Shown one piece after another: positions 6,780 to 14,153 of a stretch of DNA of 31,311 bases; the stretch's first letter is position 1; the number at the start of each line of letters is the position of its first letter. Origin of the DNA: JAAUTS01 sp038250235 (GTDB taxonomy: Bacteria > Verrucomicrobiota > Verrucomicrobiia > Methylacidiphilales > JAAUTS01); the NCBI GenBank assembly GCA_038250235.1, contig JBBSCO010000031.1, positions 1 through 31,311 of the forward strand, given 5' to 3'. Under the pieces are notes generated by a model. The model worked only from the letters and a program-made list of their open reading frames with translations, had not been told where the DNA came from and ran no database searches. A program made the translations under genes and the position numbers.

Positions 6780-8513
6780 ATGAAGACCAGAATCCCCGCC
6801 CGTTGTGCCGGACTTTTTGTCCCGGTTTTTGCGTTGAGATCGCAGGGGAATCTTGGAGTTGGTGACACTGAGTCACTGCGGGGAATGGTGGACTGGTGTG
6901 CAGAATCGGGGTTTCAGGTGCTGCAGGTTCTGCCGATCAACGAGACCAGTGATGACAACAGTCCTTACAATTCCATCAGCTCGGTGGCGCTTGACATTAC
7001 AACACTTGCCCTTCGTCCTGGATTGATTCCGGGATTGTCGGAGGAATCTTTCGGCCGCCTGACCAACCGGGAGATGCTTGAGTCATTAAGCCAGGGACCC
7101 GTGCAATACCGCAAGGTCAAGGCTCTGAAGTGGGCTTTGTGTGAAGAGGCTTTCCGAGGATATCATTCAGAAGCCGAAAAAGCGGAGTTTCAGGCTTTTC
7201 TTCTAAAAGAACAATCCTGGTTGGAGGATTACGCCTTCTTCCGCGCATTGGTGGAGAGCAACGGCCATCCGGCCTGGGAACGGTGGCCCGAGATGCAGAG
7301 GTCGCCCCAGACTGCAGCGGCCTGGTGGATGGCCCTGGAAAGCGGTGAGATGACGGCCTTCGGGCAGCGGTTACGTTTTTATTCCTTTGTCCAGTGGTTA
7401 CTCTACCGGCAGTGGGAAGAGATTGCGATGTATGCGGAAACAAAGTCCGTCCGTCTGATGGGAGATATGCCTTTCGGGGTCAGCCGCCACAGTACCGATG
7501 TCTGGGCAAAACCGGAGCAGTTTGATCTCAATTGGAGTGGAGGAGCGCCCCCGGAGCCCATGTTTCAACCCGATGCCTTCACGGCCAAATGGGGTCAGAA
7601 CTGGGGTGTCCCGATCTATCGTTGGGATCGCATGGAGCAAGACGGTTATGCCTGGTGGAAGAACCGGGTGCGTGGCGTTGCCCGCATTTTCAAGCTGTTC
7701 CGTATCGACCATGTTCTGGGTTTTTATCGTGTCTTCTCCTTTCCCTGGCAGCCTCAAGAGAATGCTTCTTACGCAGAATTGGACAGAAAGGAAGCGGAGG
7801 AAAAGGCGGGCGATCTGCCACGTTTTTTACCTAACGACGACACCACACCGGAGAATTGTCGGTCGAACCGGCTGCATGGTGAAAGCATTCTGCGTGTGCT
7901 GAAGGAAGCGGCGGGAGATTCCATTATTGTGGCGGAAGATCTGGGGGTGGTTCCGGATTACGTCCGCCCCTCACTGCTGGAACTGGGCATGAGCGGTTTT
8001 AAGATACCTTTATTTGAAAGGATCGAGGAAAGCCGCGAATACAAGGATCCTTTGCAGTATCCTGAGCTGACTGTGGCGACGCTTTCCACCCATGACCATG
8101 AGACCATGGCGGGAACCTGGGACAATTGGTGGCATCCGATAGAAAGGGATCTTGGGGCGGGAATCATTCCCAGAGGCGATGCAGGTTTGTCGGAAGAGGG
8201 TAAACAGTCCAGTTGGGAGCTTTATCGCATCCAGCGTTTTTGTGGAGTCAGCGATGCAACGCTATTGCGAACATTTGAGCCGGTGATCCGCGAAGCTCTG
8301 TTAAAAACCTTGTTACAGTGCCCTTCTTGGCTGGCCATTTTGATGATCACAGATGTCTTCGGTCTTAAGATGCGCTTCAACGTGCCTGGTCCAGTGGCGG
8401 AAAGCAATTGGGCAGAACGATTGCCCTTTACGGTGGAAGATTTGAAATCAGATGGTTATAACACTCGAGTAACGTCCTTTACCCGGCAGCAAATACAAAG
8501 CGCCAATAGATAA
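6780..8513 (+). CDS. malQ: 4-alpha-glucanotransferase (amylomaltase)
   Basis: MalQ transfers alpha-1,4-glucan segments between maltodextrins during glycogen or starch breakdown in the cytoplasm. The 577-residue protein is of GH77 length for the short bacterial/plant DPE1 type. Visible family marks are the N-terminal LFVPVFALRSQGNLGVGD, the DDNSPYNS substrate segment (58-65), the nucleophile region FRIDHVLGF with D310, the general acid region VAEDLGVVP with E386, and the third acid in STHDHET with D439. The C-terminal NVPGPVAESNWAERL is also typical. The ATG at 6780 has no Shine-Dalgarno and lies just after a promoter-like pair. It stands alone, without neighbouring glycogen genes. Confidence 0.95.
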   Translation: MKTRIPARCAGLFVPVFALRSQGNLGVGDTESLRGMVDWCAESGFQVLQVLPINETSDDNSPYNSISSVALDITTLALRPGLIPGLSEESFGRLTNREMLESLSQGPVQYRKVKALKWALCEEAFRGYHSEAEKAEFQAFLLKEQSWLEDYAFFRALVESNGHPAWERWPEMQRSPQTAAAWWMALESGEMTAFGQRLRFYSFVQWLLYRQWEEIAMYAETKSVRLMGDMPFGVSRHSTDVWAKPEQFDLNWSGGAPPEPMFQPDAFTAKWGQNWGVPIYRWDRMEQDGYAWWKNRVRGVARIFKLFRIDHVLGFYRVFSFPWQPQENASYAELDRKEAEEKAGDLPRFLPNDDTTPENCRSNRLHGESILRVLKEAAGDSIIVAEDLGVVPDYVRPSLLELGMSGFKIPLFERIEESREYKDPLQYPELTVATLSTHDHETMAGTWDNWWHPIERDLGAGIIPRGDAGLSEEGKQSSWELYRIQRFCGVSDATLLRTFEPVIREALLKTLLQCPSWLAILMITDVFGLKMRFNVPGPVAESNWAERLPFTVEDLKSDGYNTRVTSFTRQQIQSANR

Positions 8514-8543
8514 CAAGGGCAGGGTTGCTGTCGGAAGACCGGC

Positions 8544-9485
8544 TCAAAAACGGCGTGTACCGGGATCCGGAATTCGCGAATTGATTTCTTTGAAATCCGG
8601 TTTGGGGATGGCGTTGACTCGTTGAAGTTCAACCTGACGCATTGTTTCGAGGCTCATGGTGGAAGTGACGGGTTTTGGGACGGATGGGACAGCGTTAATG
8701 GAGGGTTGAGGGGAAAGGATGCCCACCGAGGGAGGCTGGAAATTCGGGTCATTGGACAATTTGCGGAAGTTCGAAGCCTGGCCGGTATTGACCAGATAGT
8801 CGAAGTTACTTTCCGTTTTGGCTTTGGTTCCGTTCATCTGGTTTTGGAGCTGCTGAAGACTGTTCATGGAGGAGCTGTTGTTGCCGGAGGAAATAGTCGG
8901 CGAATCAAAAGCCTGGATGCTTTCCTTGGGGGAATTCAATGAGTCGCCCATTAAGCTGTTTTGTGCCTGGCTCAGAATCAGGAGTTCCCGTGTTCTTTCA
9001 GCCATATCTTTTTCCGCATCTGTTAGTCCGGGGGTGTTGGAACTCCAACTGTTCTCGATCGAGGGCTTGAATTGGCTCATGGATGAAGTGGATTTGGCCA
9101 GGCGTTCATCAATGGACTTTCTCTCTTTTTCAAGAATTACATTCAGGGAATCTTTTTCTTCCAGCTGCATTTTTTCAAGCTCAAGCCGTTCAATTTCCCT
9201 CCGCTCCTTGAGCCCTTCCACCGCCCAGTTCCTCTCCTTGTTGATCGCTTCCAACTGCTCTTTAGTGTAAGTCGGCCTGCGGTTGGTATTTTCAGTTGAA
9301 GAGGAAGGGAACGTCAAATCGCTTGGTTTCGTCAGATTGGAATTTTTGATTTTCGGCGGAGGTGCCGACTCTTTGACATCTGGAAGTTGCTTGAGTCCTT
9401 CTTTATTGCTTGTGGTGGAAGCCTCTTCCGACATAAGCCGACCGCAAAGAAGCAGAAGCAGAACAAATACAGAAAGCTTGGCCAT
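8544..9485 (-). CDS. Secreted low-complexity protein with a coiled-coil segment, function unknown
   Basis: I do not recognise this 313-residue protein. It begins with a clear signal peptide (MAKLSVFVLLLLLCGRLMS); the mature part is rich in Ser, Asn, Gln, Pro and Lys. A proline/serine stretch (about 25-65) leads to a charged, probably helical region (about 68-115, KEQLEAINKERNWAVEGLKE then many E/K/R) suited to a coiled coil, followed by a Ser/Asn/Gln-rich tail ending PDPGTRRF. There is no enzyme motif or transmembrane segment after the signal peptide. The ATG at 9485 was chosen because the upstream extension, opening with TTG at 9521, consists of the promoter itself. It is convergent with malQ and downstream of a PATAN-domain gene. 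A periplasmic or envelope-associated role is inferred from the signal peptide only. Confidence 0.7.
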   Translation of the reverse strand: MAKLSVFVLLLLLCGRLMSEEASTTSNKEGLKQLPDVKESAPPPKIKNSNLTKPSDLTFPSSSTENTNRRPTYTKEQLEAINKERNWAVEGLKERREIERLELEKMQLEEKDSLNVILEKERKSIDERLAKSTSSMSQFKPSIENSWSSNTPGLTDAEKDMAERTRELLILSQAQNSLMGDSLNSPKESIQAFDSPTISSGNNSSSMNSLQQLQNQMNGTKAKTESNFDYLVNTGQASNFRKLSNDPNFQPPSVGILSPQPSINAVPSVPKPVTSTMSLETMRQVELQRVNAIPKPDFKEINSRIPDPGTRRF

Positions 9486-9492
9486 GCAGGGT

Positions 9493-9521
9493 ATTATACA
9501 ATAATGAACCTCCAAGGTCAA
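9493..9521 (-). promoter_or_regulatory. Near-consensus sigma-70 promoter giving a predicted leaderless mRNA
   Basis: On the minus strand TTGACC (9521-9516), a 17-bp spacer and a perfect TATAAT (9498-9493) form a near-ideal promoter. Seven bases (ACCCTGC) separate the -10 from the ATG at 9485, so the predicted +1 coincides with the start codon. Confidence 0.85.
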
Positions 9522-9547
9522 TGACCGCAGACGAATCGGAGATGCGC

Positions 9548-10312
9548 TCAGCCGGTGCTGGCTTCGTCCATTTTACGGGCACCTTCCAGCATAACTCCCT
9601 GCCAATGGGTGATAATGGTTTGTACAACCGGAGGGTGTTCTTCCACGAAATGAAATTCGCAACGTCCCCAACTTAGCATTGTGTAGCAGGCATCTTCAGC
9701 TTCGATTTTTCCCTGTCTGGCGTGAATGAGGACGCCGACATTGAGAAAGATTTCGCCGCTTTTACCTTCACCTAGCTCGGATACTTCGATTTTCCCGGTC
9801 CAATTGCTGAGGCAAAGCATTTGGACCAGATCAGAAAGACGCAGGGTGGAAAGGTAACCTAGGGATTTGGCCCCGTTGGAGGCTGTTTTCTCGGGCTTTT
9901 GCAAGGAGGGAGGAGGGGGAGGAATGAGGGATTCCGTTTTGTCTGCCGCAACCTCAGGAGCGTTTAACTGAGCTGCTTTGGCCTGAACGGCGTGAACCAC
10001 ATCCTCAATCCGGTAGGGTTTGGAAATGAACATGGTGGACTCTGGCTCCCACTCCAGATTCATCAGAGCCGGGCACATGGGAGAACCCAATACAACCAGT
10101 TGCGGCACACCGTGCAGACCGACAAAACCCTTATAATAGGCTAAAAAAGAAGGTCCAGGGTTGTCACCATCGACGACCAGAATATCGAAAGCATCGAGCG
10201 TACGGGCCTGATCCGGGCTGATCCACAGGGTGGACATATCCGGTGCGTTGCTTAAGGCGAGTTCGACCCATTCCGCATCGCTTTTGGGCCAAATGGCGAG
10301 GCCAATTTTCAT
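9548..10312 (-). CDS. Degenerate receiver-like domain plus C-terminal PATAN (DUF4388) domain
   Basis: The 254-residue protein has an N-terminal fold resembling a response-regulator receiver (1-115): a hydrophobic strand ends in DILVVDGD (43-50, possible acceptor Asp48), followed by VVLGSP and a conserved-looking Lys in FISKPYRIEDVV (K98). The acidic pair normally found after the first strand is missing, so phosphorylation is doubtful. A Pro-rich linker (130-137) leads to a PATAN/DUF4388 domain (about 150-240; FLNVGVLIHARQG resembles the family FxxGxLvHA signature). PATAN domains act in protein interaction in two-component, phototaxis and motility systems of cyanobacteria and Deltaproteobacteria. 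The gene is divergent from a second PATAN protein. Its partner and output are unknown. Confidence 0.75.
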   Translation of the reverse strand: MKIGLAIWPKSDAEWVELALSNAPDMSTLWISPDQARTLDAFDILVVDGDNPGPSFLAYYKGFVGLHGVPQLVVLGSPMCPALMNLEWEPESTMFISKPYRIEDVVHAVQAKAAQLNAPEVAADKTESLIPPPPPSLQKPEKTASNGAKSLGYLSTLRLSDLVQMLCLSNWTGKIEVSELGEGKSGEIFLNVGVLIHARQGKIEAEDACYTMLSWGRCEFHFVEEHPPVVQTIITHWQGVMLEGARKMDEASTG

Positions 10313-10318
10313 TACTAC

Positions 10319-10380
10319 CTTAAATATTAAGCAAGCTTTATGCCTGATTTAGCGATTGGGTATGAAATCTGCTTAAATAT
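10319..10380. repeat. Direct repeat CTTAAATAT in the divergent PATAN intergenic region
   Basis: CTTAAATAT occurs at 10319-10327 and again at 10372-10380, 53 bp apart, flanking the centre of the 164-bp region between the two divergent PATAN genes. The first copy is within a near-palindrome (CTTAAATATTAAG). Further on, CTTCAAA and TTTGAAG (10415-10431) form a perfect 7-bp hairpin in the leader of the plus-strand gene. No strong promoter was identified. Confidence 0.45.
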
Positions 10381-10476
10381 CTTCATTGGCTTTCTCTCGT
10401 CCATTCCTTGAAAGCTTCAAACTGTTTGAAGAGAGGTGTCCGGGAGAGGAAATGCTTCCTTTAACGCGAAAAAACT

Positions 10477-11145
10477 ATGTTTGCAGGCTCACTTAAACAA
10501 ATGGATCTGTCCGAAGTGTTGAAATTGCTCACAGCTTCGCATCAGACAGGTGTGTTAAATCTCATGAATCCGGAAGTGGGCAGTACGGTAGCCATGATTT
10601 ATCTTCAAGTCGGCCAACTGGTGCACGCGCAGGTGGGATCTTCCACGGGTTTGGATGCCATCAGCGAAAGCTGTCGTTTGTCGGAGGAGGCCTTTGCCTT
10701 TGAAGAAAATGTCATGGCACCCCAGCAGACACTTTCTGCATATCCGACGGTAAAGTTGCTGGAGAAGATGAGCGGACAGATCAGTGAGGCGAAAGCGTTG
10801 CGTCTGGCCATGCCTGCGGAAAACGAAGTGCCGGTTTACCTTCCCGGAGCCAGCCTGGCAGGGTTGGATGCCACGGCGGATGACCTTTCTCTGCTGATTC
10901 TTTGCAACGGAACCCGCACCATCAGTGACCTGGCCCATGATTCACGGCGCACGCTGCTGGAGACGGCCAAAGCGATCGCGAAGTTCCGCAAGGCCGGCAT
11001 CATCGACATCAAAGCTGCGGTTAGGCAAGTATCTGCCCCGGAACCTGCTAAAGATGTGAGGGCTGAGGCTCCGGCGGCAACTGCGGCGGAAGGGGAGGGC
11101 AAAAAAATCGTCCGCTATTGGAGAGGTAAGCCGGTCTACGAATAG
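10477..11145 (+). CDS. PATAN (DUF4388) domain protein
   Basis: The 222-residue protein opens directly with a PATAN/DUF4388 domain (about 1-105): GSLKQMDLSEVLKLLTAS then LQVGQLVHAQVGS are the family hallmarks. Residues 110-180 form a second helical region (DDLSLLILCNGTRTISDLAHDS) that resembles a small winged-helix-like domain often found C-terminal to DUF4388. An Ala/Pro/Glu-rich linker (about 183-208) ends in a conserved-looking tail KKIVRYWRGKPVYE. The start ATG is preceded by CGAAAAAACT, close to the AAAAAACT before ahcY, and by no Shine-Dalgarno. The gene is divergent from the receiver-PATAN gene, so the two probably work in one signalling or scaffold function. Cytoplasmic; partner unknown. 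Confidence 0.75.
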   Translation: MFAGSLKQMDLSEVLKLLTASHQTGVLNLMNPEVGSTVAMIYLQVGQLVHAQVGSSTGLDAISESCRLSEEAFAFEENVMAPQQTLSAYPTVKLLEKMSGQISEAKALRLAMPAENEVPVYLPGASLAGLDATADDLSLLILCNGTRTISDLAHDSRRTLLETAKAIAKFRKAGIIDIKAAVRQVSAPEPAKDVRAEAPAATAAEGEGKKIVRYWRGKPVYE

Positions 11146-11178
11146 GCATGTTGAGGCTCTTTGAAGAGTTGGGGCTCT

Positions 11179-11196
11179 TGGCATACGAACTGCTAT
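11179..11196 (+). promoter_or_regulatory. Sigma-54 (RpoN) promoter of the ammonium transporter gene
   Basis: TGGCAT-N5-CTGCTAT matches the sigma-54 consensus TGGCAC-N5-TTGCWNT except for two positions. The invariant GG (11180-11181) and GC (11192-11193) have the required 12-base offset. The predicted +1 is near 11205, seven bases before the ATG. Nitrogen-controlled amt genes are classic RpoN targets, so sequence and context agree. No clear NtrC site was seen upstream, where it would lie in the preceding coding region. Confidence 0.7.
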
Positions 11197-11211
11197 TCAA
11201 TTTCTACCTTT

Positions 11212-12876
11212 ATGTTTAAATTCAAATCATTCCTGATGGCTGCTTTGTTGGCGGCCGTAAGTTCAACATCACTTCCCGCACAGGAAGCCGGCGGCAAAGA
11301 AGTGCCCAAGGCGATACTTCCCGAGATCATGGATCTGCAGAAGGAGATAAGTAAATTAAAGGATAACCAGTTTGACCTACAAAAAGCGCTTCATGACAAA
11401 TCCGGGTTGACGCCGGAAGAGACGGAAAAGCTCAAAACGCTTGGTGCCGAAATGGATGAGTTGAAGAAGTCCAAGGAGATTTTGGAAGGTAAACTGGCCG
11501 AAATGAGCACGGCAACTCCTTCGGAGGCCGTGCCAACGCCGACGGAAGAAGTTGCCCAAAACGCCGCAGAAGCATGGCTTGGCACCAATGCCGTGTGGGT
11601 GCTGATGGCCGGTTTTCTGGTCATGTTCATGCAGGCTGGGTTTGCTCTGGTAGAAACCGGTTTGACCCGTGCCAAAAATGCGGCCCATACCATGACCATG
11701 AACCTGATGGATTATTGTATCGGCATGCTCGCTTTTTGGGCTTTTGGTTTTGCTTTGATGTTTGGAAATATCGGGACCAATGCAGGACTGGGTATTACCG
11801 AAGCGGCGGGTCTTGACAAAGCACTTGCCATCACCATCGGGGATACTTCCTACAGCTTCTTTGGTGCCAGTGGATGGTTTCCCGGTGGGGAAATGTTGAC
11901 GGCGGGAGGTGTCTTTACCCTCTTTCTTTTCCAGATGGTCTTTGCCAGCACGGCGAATACGATACCGACCGGAACGCTGGCAGAGCGCTGGAAGATCAAA
12001 GGATTTGTTCTGCACTCCATTTTTGTTGCAGGCGTTTTGTATCCGATCTTCGGGCACTGGGTCTGGGGTGGCGGCTGGTTGTCTAAGCTGGGTTACTGGG
12101 ATTTTGCCGGATCGACCGTCGTTCACATGGCAGGCGGGGTCATGGCTCTGGTTGGAGCCTATGTGGTTGGTGCCCGCCTAGGAAAATTTAATCCGGATGG
12201 CACCTCGAATCCTATTCCCGGTCACAATCTACCTTTTGCTTTCATAGGCACGTTTATTCTGGCTTTTGGCTGGTTCGGCTTCAATGCAGGATCCACATTG
12301 CTGGGTACTGATTCGCACATCGGGGTTATTGCCACGAACACGGCCCTCGCCTCGGCTGCGGGAGCATGTGCCGCCTGTATTATAACCCACCTGAAATTTG
12401 GGAGAATGGATCCGAGTTTTGCCTGTAACGGCATGCTCGCGGGCTTGGTGGGAATCACGGCCTCCTGCGCCTTCGTTGACACATGGGCCGCCGTTGTGAT
12501 CGGGGTGTTGAGTGGTATTTTGGTTGTTTACAGTGCTATTTTTGTGGAAGAAAAACTCAAACTGGATGACCCCGTTGGCGCAATTTCCGTCCACGGTGCC
12601 TGCGGTGCTTTTGGTGGTATCGCTTTGGGTCTTTTCGGCAACGGAAAATACGCTGATGTCTCCGGTCTCTTCTATGGCAACCCTGAACAATTCATGATCC
12701 AGATTCTGGGAGTTGTGACCTGTTTTTTATTCTTTGGAATCGGAGGATATCTGATGTTCATGTTTACCAGCCGCGTGGTGGGCAACCGTTCGTCCGATGT
12801 TGAACAGGTTGCCGGTCTCGACATTACCGAGCTCGGTGTGGAAGCTTACGGGAAAGATCCTATCCCAAACAAATAA
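11212..12876 (+). CDS. amt: Ammonium transporter (Amt family) with secreted coiled-coil N-terminal extension
   Basis: Amt proteins conduct ammonium across the inner membrane for nitrogen assimilation. The 554-residue product starts with a signal peptide (about 1-23) and a charged helical stretch (about 36-100, predicted coiled coil) absent from ordinary AmtB (about 400-430 residues); the Amt core begins near 121. Core marks include FMQAGFALVETGLTRAKN, DFAGSTVVHMAGG (conserved Asp and first pore His) and SVHGACGAFGG (second pore His). Several hydrophobic segments follow in the 11-TM pattern. The ATG at 11212 starts the signal peptide; an upstream start at 11161 would include the promoter. No glnK gene accompanies it, which is unusual. 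A terminator follows directly. Confidence 0.93.
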   Translation: MFKFKSFLMAALLAAVSSTSLPAQEAGGKEVPKAILPEIMDLQKEISKLKDNQFDLQKALHDKSGLTPEETEKLKTLGAEMDELKKSKEILEGKLAEMSTATPSEAVPTPTEEVAQNAAEAWLGTNAVWVLMAGFLVMFMQAGFALVETGLTRAKNAAHTMTMNLMDYCIGMLAFWAFGFALMFGNIGTNAGLGITEAAGLDKALAITIGDTSYSFFGASGWFPGGEMLTAGGVFTLFLFQMVFASTANTIPTGTLAERWKIKGFVLHSIFVAGVLYPIFGHWVWGGGWLSKLGYWDFAGSTVVHMAGGVMALVGAYVVGARLGKFNPDGTSNPIPGHNLPFAFIGTFILAFGWFGFNAGSTLLGTDSHIGVIATNTALASAAGACAACIITHLKFGRMDPSFACNGMLAGLVGITASCAFVDTWAAVVIGVLSGILVVYSAIFVEEKLKLDDPVGAISVHGACGAFGGIALGLFGNGKYADVSGLFYGNPEQFMIQILGVVTCFLFFGIGGYLMFMFTSRVVGNRSSDVEQVAGLDITELGVEAYGKDPIPNK

Positions 12877-12903
12877 GGGAACTTTAGGGTATTAAGTTGA
12901 AAC

Positions 12904-12930
12904 GGCCGATCCCCAAGGATCGGCCTTTTT
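12904..12930 (+). terminator. Rho-independent terminator after amt
   Basis: GGCCGATCC (12904-12912) and GGATCGGCC (12917-12925) form a perfect 9-bp stem with a CCAA loop, followed by TTTTT (12926-12930). It separates amt from ychF. Confidence 0.95.
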
Positions 12931-12966
12931 GCTTCCCCTGTGGATTTCATCCGCTTAACTCTCTCC

Positions 12967-14091
12967 ATGCTCAAGGCCGGAATTGTTGGTTTGCCGAATG
13001 TCGGTAAAAGTACCCTGTTCAACGCTATTACCAAGACGCGAAAGGCCCAGGCGGCCAATTATCCGTTTTGCACCATCGAACCCAATGTGGGTATCGTGAC
13101 CGTTCCAGACAAGCGACTGGACGTTCTCGGAGCCATTTCCAAGACCCAGAAAATTGTTCCTGCCGCCATTGAGATGGTTGACATCGCCGGACTGGTCAAA
13201 GGTGCCAGTCAGGGTGAAGGCCTCGGCAACCAGTTCCTTTCCCACATCCGCGAAGTGGACGCCATTGTACAGGTCGTGCGCTGTTTTGAAGATGCGGACA
13301 TCCACCACGTCAGCGGTTCCGTGGATCCTTTGCGGGATATCGAAGTCGTCATGACCGAACTCATCCTTTGCGATATGGCATCTGCCTCCAAACAAAAGGA
13401 TCGCGTGGCCAAATTGGCCAAGGGCGGGGATAAAAAGGCCAAGGCGGAACAGGCCGTTCTGGAAAAATTGGAACCCCATCTGAACAAAGGTCTACCCGCT
13501 TTGACCTGTGAGTTGTCGGACGATGAAAAAGCCATAGCCAAAGGGTTTTTCATGCTCTCGAACAAACGAACTCTTTTTGCCTGCAATGTGAAGGAGGAAG
13601 ACTTGGCTGCCGTTACCAAAGGGGAACGCACTTCCGCGACCGGACAACGCATTAACCAGGTGGAAGAGTATTGTGCAAGTCACTTGGGGGCAGAAGCCGT
13701 GATCATCAGTGCCCAGATTGAATCCGAACTGATGGATTTGCCCCCGGAAGATCAGGAGGCCTATCTCAAGGATCTGGGTGTGGAAGAATCAGGTGTGGGT
13801 AAACTCATCCGTTCTGTTTACCATCTGCTGGGATTGCGGACTTATTTTACCACAGGAGAAAAAGAAACCCGTGCCTGGACGATCCATGAAGGAGACAAAG
13901 CCCCGGCTGCGGCTGGGGTGATCCACAGTGATTTCGAACGTGGCTTTATTGCAGCTGAAACCGTCTTCTACGAAGACCTGAAGGCTTTGGGTTCCATGGG
14001 TAAAGCCAAGGAAGCGGCCAAAGTGCGGATTGAAGGAAAAGATTACGTGGTCAAGGACGGCGACGTGATGGATTTCCGATTCAACGTTTGA
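12967..14091 (+). CDS. ychF: Redox-regulated ATPase YchF (OLA1 family)
   Basis: YchF is a ribosome-associated, Obg-related ATPase with roles in stress response and translation. The 374-residue length is typical. The P-loop GLPNVGKST (8-16), the G3-like DIAGLVKGAS (72-81) and the G4 position CNVKEED, where NxxE replaces the GTPase NKxD, identify the ATP-preferring YchF subgroup. The C-terminal TGS domain region (FFTTGEKETRAW, IHSDFERGFIAAE) is complete, ending DVMDFRFNV. The ATG at 12967 gives the standard N-terminus MLKAGIVGLPN; the in-frame ATG at 12940 would add nine atypical residues. No Shine-Dalgarno is visible. It is a single-gene unit convergent with the ABC exporter. Confidence 0.96.
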   Translation: MLKAGIVGLPNVGKSTLFNAITKTRKAQAANYPFCTIEPNVGIVTVPDKRLDVLGAISKTQKIVPAAIEMVDIAGLVKGASQGEGLGNQFLSHIREVDAIVQVVRCFEDADIHHVSGSVDPLRDIEVVMTELILCDMASASKQKDRVAKLAKGGDKKAKAEQAVLEKLEPHLNKGLPALTCELSDDEKAIAKGFFMLSNKRTLFACNVKEEDLAAVTKGERTSATGQRINQVEEYCASHLGAEAVIISAQIESELMDLPPEDQEAYLKDLGVEESGVGKLIRSVYHLLGLRTYFTTGEKETRAWTIHEGDKAPAAAGVIHSDFERGFIAAETVFYEDLKALGSMGKAKEAAKVRIEGKDYVVKDGDVMDFRFNV

Positions 14092-14123
14092 GGGCAGGTT
14101 GTTGCAGTGAGACGGAACCGTAT

Positions 14124-14145
14124 GGGGAGTTTCGATGAAACGCCC
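14124..14145. terminator. Weak hairpin between convergent ychF and ABC transporter genes
   Basis: GTTTC and GAAAC (14129-14141) around a GAT loop, flanked by GGG and CCC, can form a stem in the 62-bp convergent gap. There is no clear U-tract on either side, so terminator function is uncertain. Confidence 0.3.
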
Positions 14146-14153
14146 TACACTTC

